From: Bellilinea sp034411135 | GTDB taxonomy: Bacteria; Chloroflexota; Anaerolineae; Anaerolineales; Anaerolineaceae | Reading direction: 5' to 3' | Assembly (NCBI GenBank): GCA_034411135.1 | Contig: DAOUMN010000016.1 | Span: 124,001 to 188,000, forward strand | Length of the DNA stretch: 64,000 nt | Part shown: piece after piece, positions 42,847 to 52,100 of the stretch | Position numbering within the stretch: the stretch's first letter is position 1 | How the letters are laid out: each line of letters opens with the position of its first letter | Made by a program: the position numbers and the translations under genes | The notes under the pieces: generated by a model | Told to the model about the DNA's origin: nothing | What the model saw: the letters and a program-made list of their open reading frames with translations, nothing else | Databases searched by the model: none

Positions 42847-43581
42847 ATGGCTGCTTCCACCCACCGAACGACCAAGCCGCTTTACCGGCACATCGAACAG
42901 GAACTGCTGCGCCAGATCCGCCGCGAAGAACTTCGTCCCGGCGAAAAACTGCCCTCCGAAAGTGAAATCTCGCGCCGATTTAATGTGAGCCGTATCACCG
43001 CCCGCCGCGCGATCCATAACCTGGTCCAGCAGGGATTGGTGTATTCTCACCAGGGCAAGGGCAGCTTTGTCGCCCACAGCCGCATCCGCGACCTTTCCGG
43101 CTTTCGCTCCTTTAGTGAAGACATCCGCGCCCGCGGGTTGACCCCCACCTCGCGCTTGCTGCGCTTGCAGCGCATACAACCTGCTGCCAAAATCCGCTCT
43201 GAGCTCAACCTTGCTGCCGGGGAACCTGCCTACCGTGTGGAGCGGGTACGCCTGGTCAATGGCATGCCGGTCGCCTACGAGGACGCCTATCTGCCTGCCA
43301 CACTTTGCCCCGGACTGGAGCACTACGACCTGGCAAATCAGGCGTTATTTGATGTTTTGCGCCATGAATATAATCTGCAACCCACCTGGGCAGATGCCGA
43401 GTTGGAGGCTGCCGTGGCGGATGAAAGCCTGGCTGCACAGCTCGCCATCCAACCGGGCGAGGCGGTACTGATTGCCTTGCGCCACACGTATACAGAAACC
43501 ATGGACGTGATCGAATACGTCCGCTCGATCTACACCGGCAAGCAGTTCACTTTTTACACCGGACGACAGTTCATCGGCTGA
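42847..43581 (+). CDS. GntR/HutC-family regulator with UTRA domain
   Basis: 244 residues. N-terminal winged helix (about 10-75: LYRHIEQELLRQIRREELRPGEKLPSESEISRRFNVSRITARRAI) and C-terminal UTRA effector domain (about 95-240, with VERVRLVNGMPVAYEDAYLP and RHTYTETMDVIEYVRSIYTGKQF). HutC-type regulators of this class often sense amino-sugar phosphates (as NagR does) or histidine intermediates. The following genes, an SIS-domain protein and a D-aminopeptidase, fit an amino-sugar/peptidoglycan-fragment signal. Likely autoregulated through the repeats upstream. No strong Shine-Dalgarno was seen. Confidence 0.9.
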   Translation: MAASTHRTTKPLYRHIEQELLRQIRREELRPGEKLPSESEISRRFNVSRITARRAIHNLVQQGLVYSHQGKGSFVAHSRIRDLSGFRSFSEDIRARGLTPTSRLLRLQRIQPAAKIRSELNLAAGEPAYRVERVRLVNGMPVAYEDAYLPATLCPGLEHYDLANQALFDVLRHEYNLQPTWADAELEAAVADESLAAQLAIQPGEAVLIALRHTYTETMDVIEYVRSIYTGKQFTFYTGRQFIG

Positions 43582-43623
43582 TCGCCCTTATCACCCATTC
43601 CCACCTCATCAAGGAAAATCCTC

Positions 43624-44664
43624 ATGAAATCCAATCCCTATGTCCGCGATATTTTGTCCCAACCGGAAGCACTGCGCACCGCATTACAGGGGTATCCGCG
43701 CATGGCTCTCCGACCACTCGCCGAAGCCCTGGCAGCAGGGTCGTATGACCGTGTGCTGATCACCGGCATGGGCGCTTCACTCAACGCTGCCTACCCCACC
43801 CTGCTCGAGTTGTCCTCCTTGCCGGTCGCGGTGCAATGGGTGGAAACCGCCGAACTTGCCCACTTTGCCCACTCACAGGTGAGCCGCAAGACTCTGCTTT
43901 GGATCGTCTCACAATCCGGACGCAGCGCCGAAATTATCCGCCTGCTAGAAAACTGCCGCGAGCATCCTCCTGCCACACTGATAGCGGTGACCAACGACCC
44001 AGCCAGCCCGCTGGCTGCTGCCGCAGACGCACTGTTGCCGCTCAATGCCGGGGCGGAATACACCGTCAGCACGCGTACTTACCTCAACACGCTGGCAGTG
44101 ATGGCGCTGGCAGCCAGCCAGCTGCTCGCCCAACCGTTGCAGCCGGTCATAGATGCCTTCTCCGCTGCTGCGGACGCCGCTGCCGGATACCTGGAGCATC
44201 TGGACGAACACCTGGAAATATTTTTACCGCTGGCAGCCAGCCTGCGCACCTTTTTCCTGCTCGGTCGCGGCACATCGCTGGCAGCCGTATATAACGGAGC
44301 ACTGGTACTCAAGGAGGCTGCCAAATTTCCAGCGCTGGGTATAAGCGCCGCCCAGTTTCGCCACGGTCCGTTCGAGTTGGTGGACGGCACACTAACTGCC
44401 GCGATGTTTGCCGGCGATCCCGGTGCGCGCCGCCTCAATCTCACCCTCGCCACCGATATCCTCCGCCACGGCGGGCGCGTTTTCTGGATCGATTCGCAGC
44501 CCGCGCCGGGTTTGCCCATGTGGTGGATTCCCCCATCTGCGGCTGTTGCCCGCCCGGTTTTGGAAAGCCTGCCGATTCAGGTGCTCTCGATTGCCCTGGC
44601 ACAGGTGCGCCGTTATGTACCGGGCGAATTTCGGCATCTGGGCAAAGTGGTGTTGGAGGAATAA
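43624..44664 (+). CDS. SIS-domain sugar isomerase/deaminase (GlmS-like C-terminal fold)
   Basis: 346 residues with two SIS domains: the first from about 35 (RVLITGMGASLNAAYPTLLELS, IVSQSGRSAEIIRLLE), the second from about 215 (FFLLGRGTSLAAVYNGALVLKEAAKF with FRHGPFELVDG). The pattern is that of the isomerase half of GlmS, AgaS and FrlB, which act on hexosamine or fructosamine phosphates. No glutaminase domain, so it is not GlmS itself. AAGGA lies about 10 nt before the ATG. Second gene of the gntR-SIS-dppA unit; probably catabolic for an imported amino sugar, though no transporter is adjacent. Confidence 0.85.
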   Translation: MKSNPYVRDILSQPEALRTALQGYPRMALRPLAEALAAGSYDRVLITGMGASLNAAYPTLLELSSLPVAVQWVETAELAHFAHSQVSRKTLLWIVSQSGRSAEIIRLLENCREHPPATLIAVTNDPASPLAAAADALLPLNAGAEYTVSTRTYLNTLAVMALAASQLLAQPLQPVIDAFSAAADAAAGYLEHLDEHLEIFLPLAASLRTFFLLGRGTSLAAVYNGALVLKEAAKFPALGISAAQFRHGPFELVDGTLTAAMFAGDPGARRLNLTLATDILRHGGRVFWIDSQPAPGLPMWWIPPSAAVARPVLESLPIQVLSIALAQVRRYVPGEFRHLGKVVLEE

Positions 44665-44716
44665 AATAGAAACGGCCGTCCGCCCGCTGTCCATCCATCC
44701 TCTCGGAGAATACAAG

Positions 44717-45541
44717 ATGAAAATTTTAATCGCCACTGATATGGAAGGCGCATCCGGTGTGGTGCACTTCGACCAGACGGATCCCAGCCACCCCGAATAC
44801 CAACGCTTCCGCCGCCTGCTCACCGGCGATGTCAACGCCGCCGTGCAAGGCGCATCCGCTGCTGGCGCCAGCGAGTTCATCGTTTCCGATGGACACTGGA
44901 ACGGAAGCAACATTCTCATCGAAGAGCTCGACCCGCGCGCCAGTCTGCACAGCGGCACGCCAACCCCATTCGGCATGGTGGATGGCATCGACCAGGGTGT
45001 GGACGCCGCGCTGTTCATCGGTTATCATGCCCGCGCCGGTACGCTCAATGCCATCCTCGATCACACCTGGTCAAGCGTGCGGGTTTTCAATGTGTGGCTC
45101 AATCAGCGCCTGGTGGGCGAATTCGGGCTCAATGCAGCCTTGTGTGGTCACTATGGCGTGCCCGTGTTGATGGTTTCCGGCGACCAGTCGGTGTGTGCCG
45201 AAGCCGCCGAGTGGGTACCCGGCATCGAGAGCGCAGCAGTCAAACGCGCCACCGGGCGCATGACTGCCGAATGCCTGCCGCTCGAAAATGCCCGCCGGTT
45301 GATTCGCGACACGGCGGAGCGCTCCGTCCGCCGCCTGATGGCAGGCGATTCGCCCGCACCGCTGCGCATCCAAATGCCGGTGGAAATCGAGATCGAATTC
45401 CATTACCCCCAGATGGTGGACAGCGCCTGCCTGCTGCCGGGGTCTCGCCGTGTGGACGGACGCCGCCTGGCTTACACCGCCGCGGACATGGCAGAAGCCT
45501 ACCGCGCCTTCCGCGCGGCGGTTACCCTGGCAGCCAGGTAA
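44717..45541 (+). CDS. dppA: M55 D-aminopeptidase (DppA-like)
   Basis: 274 residues. Zinc ligands expected from B. subtilis DppA are all in place: D8 and E10 (ATDMEG), H60 (SDGH), H104 (GYHARAG) and a Glu at 135 (E133 in DppA); the catalytic His is H115 (LDHTW). The enzyme cuts D-Ala-D-Ala-type and other D-amino-acid peptides, probably in the cytoplasm, to recycle peptidoglycan peptides. GGAGA lies 9 nt before the ATG, 52 nt after the SIS gene. Context with GntR and SIS genes suggests a muropeptide/amino-sugar scavenging unit. Confidence 0.9.
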   Translation: MKILIATDMEGASGVVHFDQTDPSHPEYQRFRRLLTGDVNAAVQGASAAGASEFIVSDGHWNGSNILIEELDPRASLHSGTPTPFGMVDGIDQGVDAALFIGYHARAGTLNAILDHTWSSVRVFNVWLNQRLVGEFGLNAALCGHYGVPVLMVSGDQSVCAEAAEWVPGIESAAVKRATGRMTAECLPLENARRLIRDTAERSVRRLMAGDSPAPLRIQMPVEIEIEFHYPQMVDSACLLPGSRRVDGRRLAYTAADMAEAYRAFRAAVTLAAR

Positions 45542-45548
45542 AGCCCAT

Positions 45549-46229
45549 TCAGCCCTTGTCGGGGTATGGGCAAAGATCGCGCAACGAACAGCGCGGACAA
45601 TCCGGCTTGCGCGCTGCACACACCTCGCGACCCAGGCGGATCAAGTTGAGGTGGGCAGGTCCGTAATCTTCCGGCGGGAATAAAACCGCCAGGTGGGCGT
45701 GCGCCTGCTCGACGTTCATCTTCTCCGGGCGTAGCCCCAGCCTGCCGCTAACGCGGTAGATGTGAGTATCCACCGGGAAAGCTGGCATGTCCAGCGAAAA
45801 CAACAATACAATTGCCGCGGTTTTCAAACCCACCCCGTTGAAGCGCATCAGCCAGGCATGTGCCTGCTCTGCCGGCCAGCCACGCAAAAAGTCCAGGTCG
45901 AGCTTTCCCCGCTCGGTGGTAATCTGCCGTAGCACCGCCTGGATGCGCGGACCTTTCTGGTTTGCCAGCCCAGCCGGGCGGATGGCTGCAATGACTTGTT
46001 CCGCATCCGCATCGCGAACCGCCTCCCAGCTGCCAAAGCGCGCCTTGAGCGCGTAGAACGCCACATCGCGGTTTCGGTCGTTGGTGTTTTGCGACAGAAT
46101 CGTGGACACCAGTTCATCCAGCGCGGGCAGCGGCTCGCGCCATTCGGGTCTGCCGTAGACCTCTAATAATCGCTGGTGAATATGCCGTGCGCGGGTTTTC
46201 AGGTCGGTTTGCGTTTCCAAATTATCCAT
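45549..46229 (-). CDS. nth: Endonuclease III-like DNA glycosylase/AP lyase
   Basis: 226 residues. HhH motif with the catalytic Lys (FNGVGLKTAA), the catalytic Asp in FPVDTHIYR, and a C-terminal [4Fe-4S] loop C-x6-C-x2-C-x5-C (CAARKPDCPRCSLRDLC). It should remove oxidised pyrimidines and nick the strand. Slightly divergent from E. coli Nth (STDNRNRDV in place of SAQATD), closer to the UVdr/Nth branch in Chloroflexota and actinobacteria. ATG 46229 overlaps the end of the upstream asparaginase-II gene by 8 nt, so the two are probably co-translated. Confidence 0.9.
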   Translation of the reverse strand: MDNLETQTDLKTRARHIHQRLLEVYGRPEWREPLPALDELVSTILSQNTNDRNRDVAFYALKARFGSWEAVRDADAEQVIAAIRPAGLANQKGPRIQAVLRQITTERGKLDLDFLRGWPAEQAHAWLMRFNGVGLKTAAIVLLFSLDMPAFPVDTHIYRVSGRLGLRPEKMNVEQAHAHLAVLFPPEDYGPAHLNLIRLGREVCAARKPDCPRCSLRDLCPYPDKG

Positions 46230-47289
46230 GCAACATTTCCAGGCGGACATCCAGTTCAAAAACCGGGCGCATCATACCAACCTCCAGGCTGCGCCAGTTA
46301 GTCACCGGGCGTGCTGCCAGGTGTGCCAATTTTTCCGCAATTTGCGTCTCGCTCAACAGTCCAAGGCGACGCAGCACCTCCACCGCCACCACCGGGCGCG
46401 CCCGCCCGCCACTGTCGCCATCGGCGATTTTGAACGCAATTCCCAGCGCCGGGCTGCCTTCGCCCAGCGCCTCCGGCATCACGGCAATTGCCTGGTAACC
46501 TTCAGCGCCTGCCTTACAGATGAATTTACCCTGCCCCAGTTCCATTGCCAGTGTGTCGAAGCGATCCGGACCTGCCACCATGAACGGTTCCGCCGCCATC
46601 GCCTGGGTCACCCGCCGACAGGCTGCTGCGCGCGCCTCACTCAACCCGCGCGGATCCGCCAGCCGCGCCAGCCCCCAGGCAGCATTGTACAAGGGCACGG
46701 CAAAGACCGGCGCAGAGCAGCCATCGATGCCAATCTCGATCTGCTCGACCGGCAGGTTGACCATTTCGGCAAAGGTCTTGATCACTTGCACCTGCACCGG
46801 GTGGTTCGGATCAATGTAATTCGTTTTAGGAAATCCGGACAAAAGCGCATACGAAAGAAATCCGGTATGCTTTCCCGAACAATTGTGGCGATTAGGGGTT
46901 GGTTTTTCCCCGCGCAGCAGCAAGGCTTCTTGCGTTGGCTGGTGAAACACCGGGTGCGTGCCGCAGCGCAGATCGCTTTCAACAATCCCAACCCGTGCCT
47001 GCAGAGCGCTGACTGCCGCGAAATGTTCGTCGGTGCCGGAATGCGATGCGCACATCAGCGCGATTTCGCGGTCACTCAGGTTGAACGCCTCCGCGCCGCC
47101 ATTCTCCAACAACGGGAGGACTTGAAACGGTTTGGACGAAGAGCGCATGAAGGTTACATAGTGTGGGTCGCCCAGGCTGGCAATCGGATTGCCAGCAGCA
47201 TCGACGATCACCAGTGCACCGGTGTGGAAGGATTCAACAATCGATCCGCGGGTTAACTCGACAAGCGGGATACAGCCAGAAGAGGTCAT
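46222..47289 (-). CDS. Asparaginase II family protein (PF06089-like)
   Basis: 355 residues. VELTRGSIVESFHTGALVIVD, MRSSSKPFQVLP, ALMCASHSGTDEH, HNCSGKHTGFL and IGIDGCSAPVFAVPL are family marks of the thermolabile L-asparaginase II/PF06089 group (Rhizobium etli type), unrelated to the classic AnsA fold. Converts Asn to Asp plus ammonia, or a related amide. An AGGA lies about 7 nt before ATG 47289. It overlaps nth by 8 nt; the pairing has no obvious biochemical logic and may be only genome compaction. Confidence 0.88.
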   Translation of the reverse strand: MTSSGCIPLVELTRGSIVESFHTGALVIVDAAGNPIASLGDPHYVTFMRSSSKPFQVLPLLENGGAEAFNLSDREIALMCASHSGTDEHFAAVSALQARVGIVESDLRCGTHPVFHQPTQEALLLRGEKPTPNRHNCSGKHTGFLSYALLSGFPKTNYIDPNHPVQVQVIKTFAEMVNLPVEQIEIGIDGCSAPVFAVPLYNAAWGLARLADPRGLSEARAAACRRVTQAMAAEPFMVAGPDRFDTLAMELGQGKFICKAGAEGYQAIAVMPEALGEGSPALGIAFKIADGDSGGRARPVVAVEVLRRLGLLSETQIAEKLAHLAARPVTNWRSLEVGMMRPVFELDVRLEMLHG

Positions 47290-47322
47290 CACTCCGTCCT
47301 GTGTGGATGATTAAAAAAGTTG

Positions 47323-48180
47323 TTATTCGTCAAGTTCCTCGCCAGTGGCGCGGAAATGGCGGTTGTAATATTGCTCCAGCCCCCACTTTAGCCGTTGGGT
47401 GTACTGCATCTTGCGTTCCTGGGGAAACTCCAGTCGCCCCAGCAACTCGGGAATCCAGGCTGCCGTTTCGCCCGGTTCGCCTTTGCGGCTGCCCAGGTGT
47501 TCGATTTTTCCCTGCACGATCTTGAGAAAATCGATCTGCTGGCGGACGTGCTTTTGGGTAATCAGCCCATCGCGGCCATTGATCAGCAAGTGATTCTGAA
47601 ATTTCTGGCTTAGCAGGTATTGCAGCGAATCCAGCCAGTTCGGGATGTCTGCCCCAGCCAGGAAGGGAGGTTGGTTGACCACCACCGCATCGCCGAGAAA
47701 GATCACCCGCTTGTGGTTCAAGATCGCCCAAATCGCTCCGGCTGCCGGACCAGGATGATATTCGAGCAGCAATGGTTCATCTCCCCAATAAATTTGCGCC
47801 CGCTGGGTAAAAGAAATTTCAGGCGGCGCCCAGCGCACACTGCCTAGCCCATTGTGATACTCCCAGTCCGCTCCGGTATCTGCGCCCTGGGCTTTGAACG
47901 TCATCGGGCGGTTGCGGAACACCTCCGCCATTTTTTCATGCCCGATCACGGTGCATTCCATCGCCCGCGATCCAATCGTCCGGTCGGCATGCACATCCAG
48001 GTTAACCAGCAGACGTTCCACGCCGCCCCCCAGGTTGAGCAGCGCAGAGCGCCAGGCGCGAATATCGTCCGGTCGAAACGGCGCATCGATTAAGATCAAT
48101 CCGTGTGGAGTGGTAATTGCCCCCAGGACAACCCCCGGATATGCCTGTTCGATATAAACATGCTCCAGTATTTGCTGCAT
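47323..48180 (-). CDS. Metallo-beta-lactamase-fold hydrolase, degenerate metal site
   Basis: 285 residues, MBL fold. The first metal motif is altered: DVHADR (after LLVNL) where the family has HxHxDH, so the first His is Asp and the last His is Arg. Later ligands remain (GHEKM, LEYHPGPAAG, FLGDAVV). The protein may bind a single metal, use another ion, or be non-catalytic. AAGGA lies 7 nt before the ATG. It sits between the asparaginase gene (33 nt) and the histidine-kinase gene (42 nt) on the same strand. Substrate unknown. Confidence 0.8.
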   Translation of the reverse strand: MQQILEHVYIEQAYPGVVLGAITTPHGLILIDAPFRPDDIRAWRSALLNLGGGVERLLVNLDVHADRTIGSRAMECTVIGHEKMAEVFRNRPMTFKAQGADTGADWEYHNGLGSVRWAPPEISFTQRAQIYWGDEPLLLEYHPGPAAGAIWAILNHKRVIFLGDAVVVNQPPFLAGADIPNWLDSLQYLLSQKFQNHLLINGRDGLITQKHVRQQIDFLKIVQGKIEHLGSRKGEPGETAAWIPELLGRLEFPQERKMQYTQRLKWGLEQYYNRHFRATGEELDE

Positions 48181-48222
48181 TTAGCGTTCCTTTAATGAGA
48201 TTTCAGAGACATATGGATTTAA

Positions 48223-49800
48223 TTATTCGAGCGGCAAGGTAAACACGAACAGGCTGCCTTCGCCCAGTTTGCTCTCTACCCAGATTTTACCACCATGAGC
48301 GCGCACCGCTAACCGGCAAAATGCCAGCCCAAGTCCCAGCCCTTTCGGGTAGCGGTCACCTTGCAGCCGGTTGAACTTCTCAAAGATCAACTCCAACGCA
48401 TCTGCCGGTATGCCAGGACCATTGTCCTTCACCCAAAAACGCGCCCATCCATCTTCACGGCGGCAGCCAACCTCAATGGTGCTTTGCATCGGCGTATATT
48501 TGATTGCATTTTCGATCAGGTTGATCAGTACCCGCCGGATCATATCCCCGTCAGCAGTGATGAGCGGGAGATCATCTACAATGACCGTGGTCAGGGATTG
48601 GTGCTTGCTTTCCGCCAGGGTATGCGTCACGTCTACGGCTTCTTCGACCAGTGCACGCGGCTGCACCGGACGCTTGCTGGTAATTGGCTGACCAGCTTCC
48701 AGACGGTTGATGTCCAGCAAGGAGCTGATCAGCCGCTGCAACCGGTCGGCTGCCCGCACCGCAATCTGGAACACCGGCTGGATCGATTCAACCGACTCGG
48801 CTGGCAGAATGGTTTGCAAAATGTCCAGGCTGGAGATGATATTGGCAAGTGGTGAGCGCAGATCGTGGTAGATCATTGCCGCCAGATCGTCGCGCAAGGT
48901 GTCCAGCTGTTTGCGCTCGCGAATATCGCGCAAGATCCATTGCAGCATTTCGTGCTCCCCAATCGTCACCCGCCGGATGTAAACCTCCACCGGCAGAGTC
49001 GTGCCATCCCGTCGAATCAATTCTGTTTCATAAGAAACCGTCTCACCAGCTTGCAGCTGGTTGAAATGGGTTGCCAATGGCGCCGTTTGCTCGCTCTGCA
49101 ACCATTCCACCCCCAGCGAAATCAAGTGTTCTGCTGGATAGGCTGTCATTTTCAGTGCCTGGCGGTTGGCTTCCTGGATTCGACCCTGCCAGTCGGTGAT
49201 CAGGATTGGGTCGATGCTGTCCTCGAACAATTCGCGGTACCGCCGCTGGGCTTCCTGCATCAGGCGGTAGAGATGCGCGTTGCGCACCGCAATGCCAGCC
49301 ATGTCGGCAATACCTTGCAGCAGGGTCAGGTGACCATAGGTAAAAAAGCCGGTCTGGGCATGCACCAGGGTGAGCACCCCGGTCAGCTGCCCGCTGGAGA
49401 ACAGCGGCACGCACACCGCCGATTTGCTGCCCGTGCGCTCCACCGCATCATCCGGGCGGCGCGTCCAGCGTTCATCTTCGGCGGTGTTGGCAATAAGCAC
49501 CGGCTGGCGATTTTGCGCCACCCAACCCGCCAATCCATGATCGAGGATCGACTGCATGTGCTCCACCGTTGGGTGATACACCTGTCCGTTGATCGCCAAC
49601 GCGGCTTCCACCGGCTGAGCGGACTCGTTCAGCACAATCAGACTGCCGCGCTCCGCGCCAACATTGACCGTAGAAAGCAGCAGAACACGCGCCAACACCG
49701 TGCGGAGTTCCAGGCTGGCTGCCAGCTCGCGGCTGATTTCCAGCAGCAACGCCAGCGAAGAACGGGTCAAATCATCCATTACGGCGGCTTTGGTTTCCAT
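48223..49800 (-). CDS. GAF-PAS sensor histidine kinase (orphan)
   Basis: 525 residues, no TM helix. GAF (about 25-175), PAS (about 185-300), HisKA with phospho-accepting H312 (MIYHDLRSPLANI), HATPase with NLIENAIKYTP (N box), DNGPGIP (G1) and GLGLGLAFCRLAVRAHGG (G2). A cytoplasmic sensor of small molecules or redox state. No response regulator is adjacent, so its partner is elsewhere. GGGAG lies about 10 nt before ATG 49800. It may be transcribed together with the MBL-fold gene downstream. Confidence 0.92.
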   Translation of the reverse strand: METKAAVMDDLTRSSLALLLEISRELAASLELRTVLARVLLLSTVNVGAERGSLIVLNESAQPVEAALAINGQVYHPTVEHMQSILDHGLAGWVAQNRQPVLIANTAEDERWTRRPDDAVERTGSKSAVCVPLFSSGQLTGVLTLVHAQTGFFTYGHLTLLQGIADMAGIAVRNAHLYRLMQEAQRRYRELFEDSIDPILITDWQGRIQEANRQALKMTAYPAEHLISLGVEWLQSEQTAPLATHFNQLQAGETVSYETELIRRDGTTLPVEVYIRRVTIGEHEMLQWILRDIRERKQLDTLRDDLAAMIYHDLRSPLANIISSLDILQTILPAESVESIQPVFQIAVRAADRLQRLISSLLDINRLEAGQPITSKRPVQPRALVEEAVDVTHTLAESKHQSLTTVIVDDLPLITADGDMIRRVLINLIENAIKYTPMQSTIEVGCRREDGWARFWVKDNGPGIPADALELIFEKFNRLQGDRYPKGLGLGLAFCRLAVRAHGGKIWVESKLGEGSLFVFTLPLE

Positions 49801-49998
49801 ACGGTCGGCTCTCCCTCTCCGTAGAGAAGTAAAAAATCCAAATTGCCCGTGACCGAAGTATTAACCTCCAGTATAGCATAATCCTCACTTAGGCTTAGCA
49901 ACCCTGCCAATTGGGTCTCAGGTATAATTGGATCATTGAAATTAGAAAATTGTTGTCACGAAGGTCACCAATTCGTTCATTAGTAACCAGGTGAAAAC

Positions 49999-50634
49999 AT
50001 GTTCAATTTATTTAACCGTAAAGAAGATGAGAACCGTGCCCGCGACGAAAAGCGGTTGCCACCCGGGCAATCCCTGACGTCAAAATTTCCGGTGCTGCAT
50101 TACGGTCCGGTACCCCGTGCCGACCTGACCACCTGGACGCTGCGCATCTGGGGCGAGGTCGAGCGCGAAGTCAGCCTGACCTGGGAAGAATTCAACCGCC
50201 TGCCCAAGACTCAACTGACCATGGATTTGCACTGCGTGACGCGCTGGAGCAAACTGGACACCCTTTGGGAGGGGGTCTCGGTCAAAACGATGGTCGAACA
50301 GGGTGTGTTCAAACCGCTGCCCAGTGCCCGCTTCGTCATGCAGCACGCCGAGTACGGTTTTACGGTCAACCTGCCAATGGAGATCGTGCTGGCGGAAAAT
50401 TTCCTCCTTGCCACCCATTACGACGGACAGCCGATTTCACCCGACCACGGTTACCCGCTGCGCGGCGTGATTGGCGCCATCCCATCCCGCCCGGACCTGG
50501 TCACCCCTTACCTTTGGAAGGGCGCCAAGTGGCTGCGCGGGCTGGAATTCATGGCGCATGACCACCCCGGCTTTTGGGAAGAAGCCGGTTATCACAATGA
50601 AGCAGATGTCTGGAAAGAGCAGCGCTTTGGTTAG
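49999..50634 (+). CDS. Sulfite oxidase/YedY-like molybdopterin protein
   Basis: 211 residues, the oxidoreductase molybdopterin domain. Mo ligand Cys79 in MDLHCVTRWSKLDTLWEGV. No signal peptide and no heme domain; no second (dimerisation) domain, so it is short, as are many actinobacterial and Chloroflexota members. Likely reduces or oxidises a small S- or N-oxide with electrons from an unknown partner. AGGTG lies 5 nt before the ATG; TATAAT at 49923-49928 is a likely -10. Confidence 0.85.
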   Translation: MFNLFNRKEDENRARDEKRLPPGQSLTSKFPVLHYGPVPRADLTTWTLRIWGEVEREVSLTWEEFNRLPKTQLTMDLHCVTRWSKLDTLWEGVSVKTMVEQGVFKPLPSARFVMQHAEYGFTVNLPMEIVLAENFLLATHYDGQPISPDHGYPLRGVIGAIPSRPDLVTPYLWKGAKWLRGLEFMAHDHPGFWEEAGYHNEADVWKEQRFG

Positions 50635-50733
50635 CCAAAAGCGTTGACTTGAACCCATTTGTCGGGTATTCTTTGAACGAGGTTAGGATCTACTTCAATC
50701 CGGTTGAAATCAAAATCGAATAGGGAGGCGGTC

Positions 50734-52008
50734 ATGGGCAGCATGAAGGATGTTCTGGCAGTCATTTTGGGGGGGGGTCGCGGGGCGCGGCTGTATCCGC
50801 TTACTGCGGTGCGTTCCAAACCGGCGGTGCCGATCGCGGGCAAATACCGCCTGATCGACATTCCCATTTCGAACTGCATTAATTCCGGCATCTACCGCAT
50901 CGCCGTCCTGACTCAGTTCAATTCGGTTTCACTACATCGGCATATTGCCAATACCTACGTCTTCGACACCTTCCATACCGGTTGGGTGCAGATCTGGGCT
51001 GCCGAGCAGACCGTTTCCAGCGCCGATTGGTACCAGGGCACAGCCGATGCAGTGCGCAAGCAGTTGTTCGAGATCCGCGCCGCGCGCACGCCCTATGTGC
51101 TCATCCTGGCAGGCGACCACCTCTACCGCATGGACTACGCTCCCATGTTCGAATTTCACGAACAGCATGGCGCGGACATCACTGTGGCGGTCCAGCCAGT
51201 TAAAGCCGAGGATGCCGGGCGTTTTGGCATCCTCAAGCGGGCAGGCGATTACCGCATCACCAACTTTGCTGAAAAACCCAAGGACGAAGCCCTCAAAGCC
51301 GACCTGGTCAGCCGGGTCGATCCGGTTCGCCCATTTCTCGGCTCGATGGGCATTTACCTGTTCAAAACCGAAATTCTCGCCCGCCTGCTTGAAGAGCACC
51401 CCGATTACGATGACTTCGGCGGCGATGTCATCCCGCATGCCATCCACACCCAAAAGGTCTATGGCTACGACTTCGATGATTACTGGGAGGATATTGGAAC
51501 CATCCGCTCGTTCTATGATACCAACCTTGCCCTCGCCCAACCCAACTCACCCTTCAATTTTTATGACCCGCAACGCCCAATCTATTCACACCCGCGTTTT
51601 CTGCCCGGCTCGCTGATCGAGAACAGCCGCCTGGAGAATGTGATGATTGCCGAGGGGTGCTGCATTAAGAATGCGGAAATTCGCAATTCGGTCATCGGCT
51701 TGCGCAGCCAGATCCGTGACGGCGTCTACATCACCGACAGCATCCTGATGGGCGCCGATTATTACGAAAACATCGGCTGCAGTGATGCCATGGACACCGA
51801 AACAGGGTTAATCCCTATAGGCATTGGGCGCGGCTGCCAGATTTCCGGCGCCATCATTGACAAGAACGCACGTATAGGCAGGGATGTCGTTATTCAAGCC
51901 TTCCCGCGCGGACACGAAGAAGATGGAGAGGGTTGGGTGGTACGCGATGGGATTGTTGTCATTCCCAAGGGCGCAGTCATTCCACCCGGCACCCGCATTG
52001 CCCCGTAG
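50734..52008 (+). CDS. glgC: Glucose-1-phosphate adenylyltransferase
   Basis: 424 residues. Nucleotidyl-transferase domain with GGGRGARLYPLT (13-24), AGDHLYRMDY, and FAEKP; C-terminal left-handed beta-helix with hexapeptide repeats (YENIGCSDAMDTETGLIPIGIG, IDKNARIG). Makes ADP-glucose for glycogen. Start ATG 50734 from GGGAGG 5-6 nt upstream. The codons for GGG around 50769-50777 form nine G in a row, a possible slippage site. No glgA or glgB in the window. Not in an operon with the ATPase gene (92 nt gap). Confidence 0.95.
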   Translation: MGSMKDVLAVILGGGRGARLYPLTAVRSKPAVPIAGKYRLIDIPISNCINSGIYRIAVLTQFNSVSLHRHIANTYVFDTFHTGWVQIWAAEQTVSSADWYQGTADAVRKQLFEIRAARTPYVLILAGDHLYRMDYAPMFEFHEQHGADITVAVQPVKAEDAGRFGILKRAGDYRITNFAEKPKDEALKADLVSRVDPVRPFLGSMGIYLFKTEILARLLEEHPDYDDFGGDVIPHAIHTQKVYGYDFDDYWEDIGTIRSFYDTNLALAQPNSPFNFYDPQRPIYSHPRFLPGSLIENSRLENVMIAEGCCIKNAEIRNSVIGLRSQIRDGVYITDSILMGADYYENIGCSDAMDTETGLIPIGIGRGCQISGAIIDKNARIGRDVVIQAFPRGHEEDGEGWVVRDGIVVIPKGAVIPPGTRIAP

Positions 52009-52100
52009 ATCAACATTCTGAACGAATTCTCTTATTACCCCGCCCGGATTGCCCCAATTCGGGCAAAAAATCCTTAACCCCCCCTGGAGAGACGAAGCCT

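Noticed and set aside
51933..52100. Upstream extension of the Ca-ATPase gene
   Set aside because: Overlaps glgC and lacks conserved ATPase sequence; ATG 52101 after GGAGAG is better.
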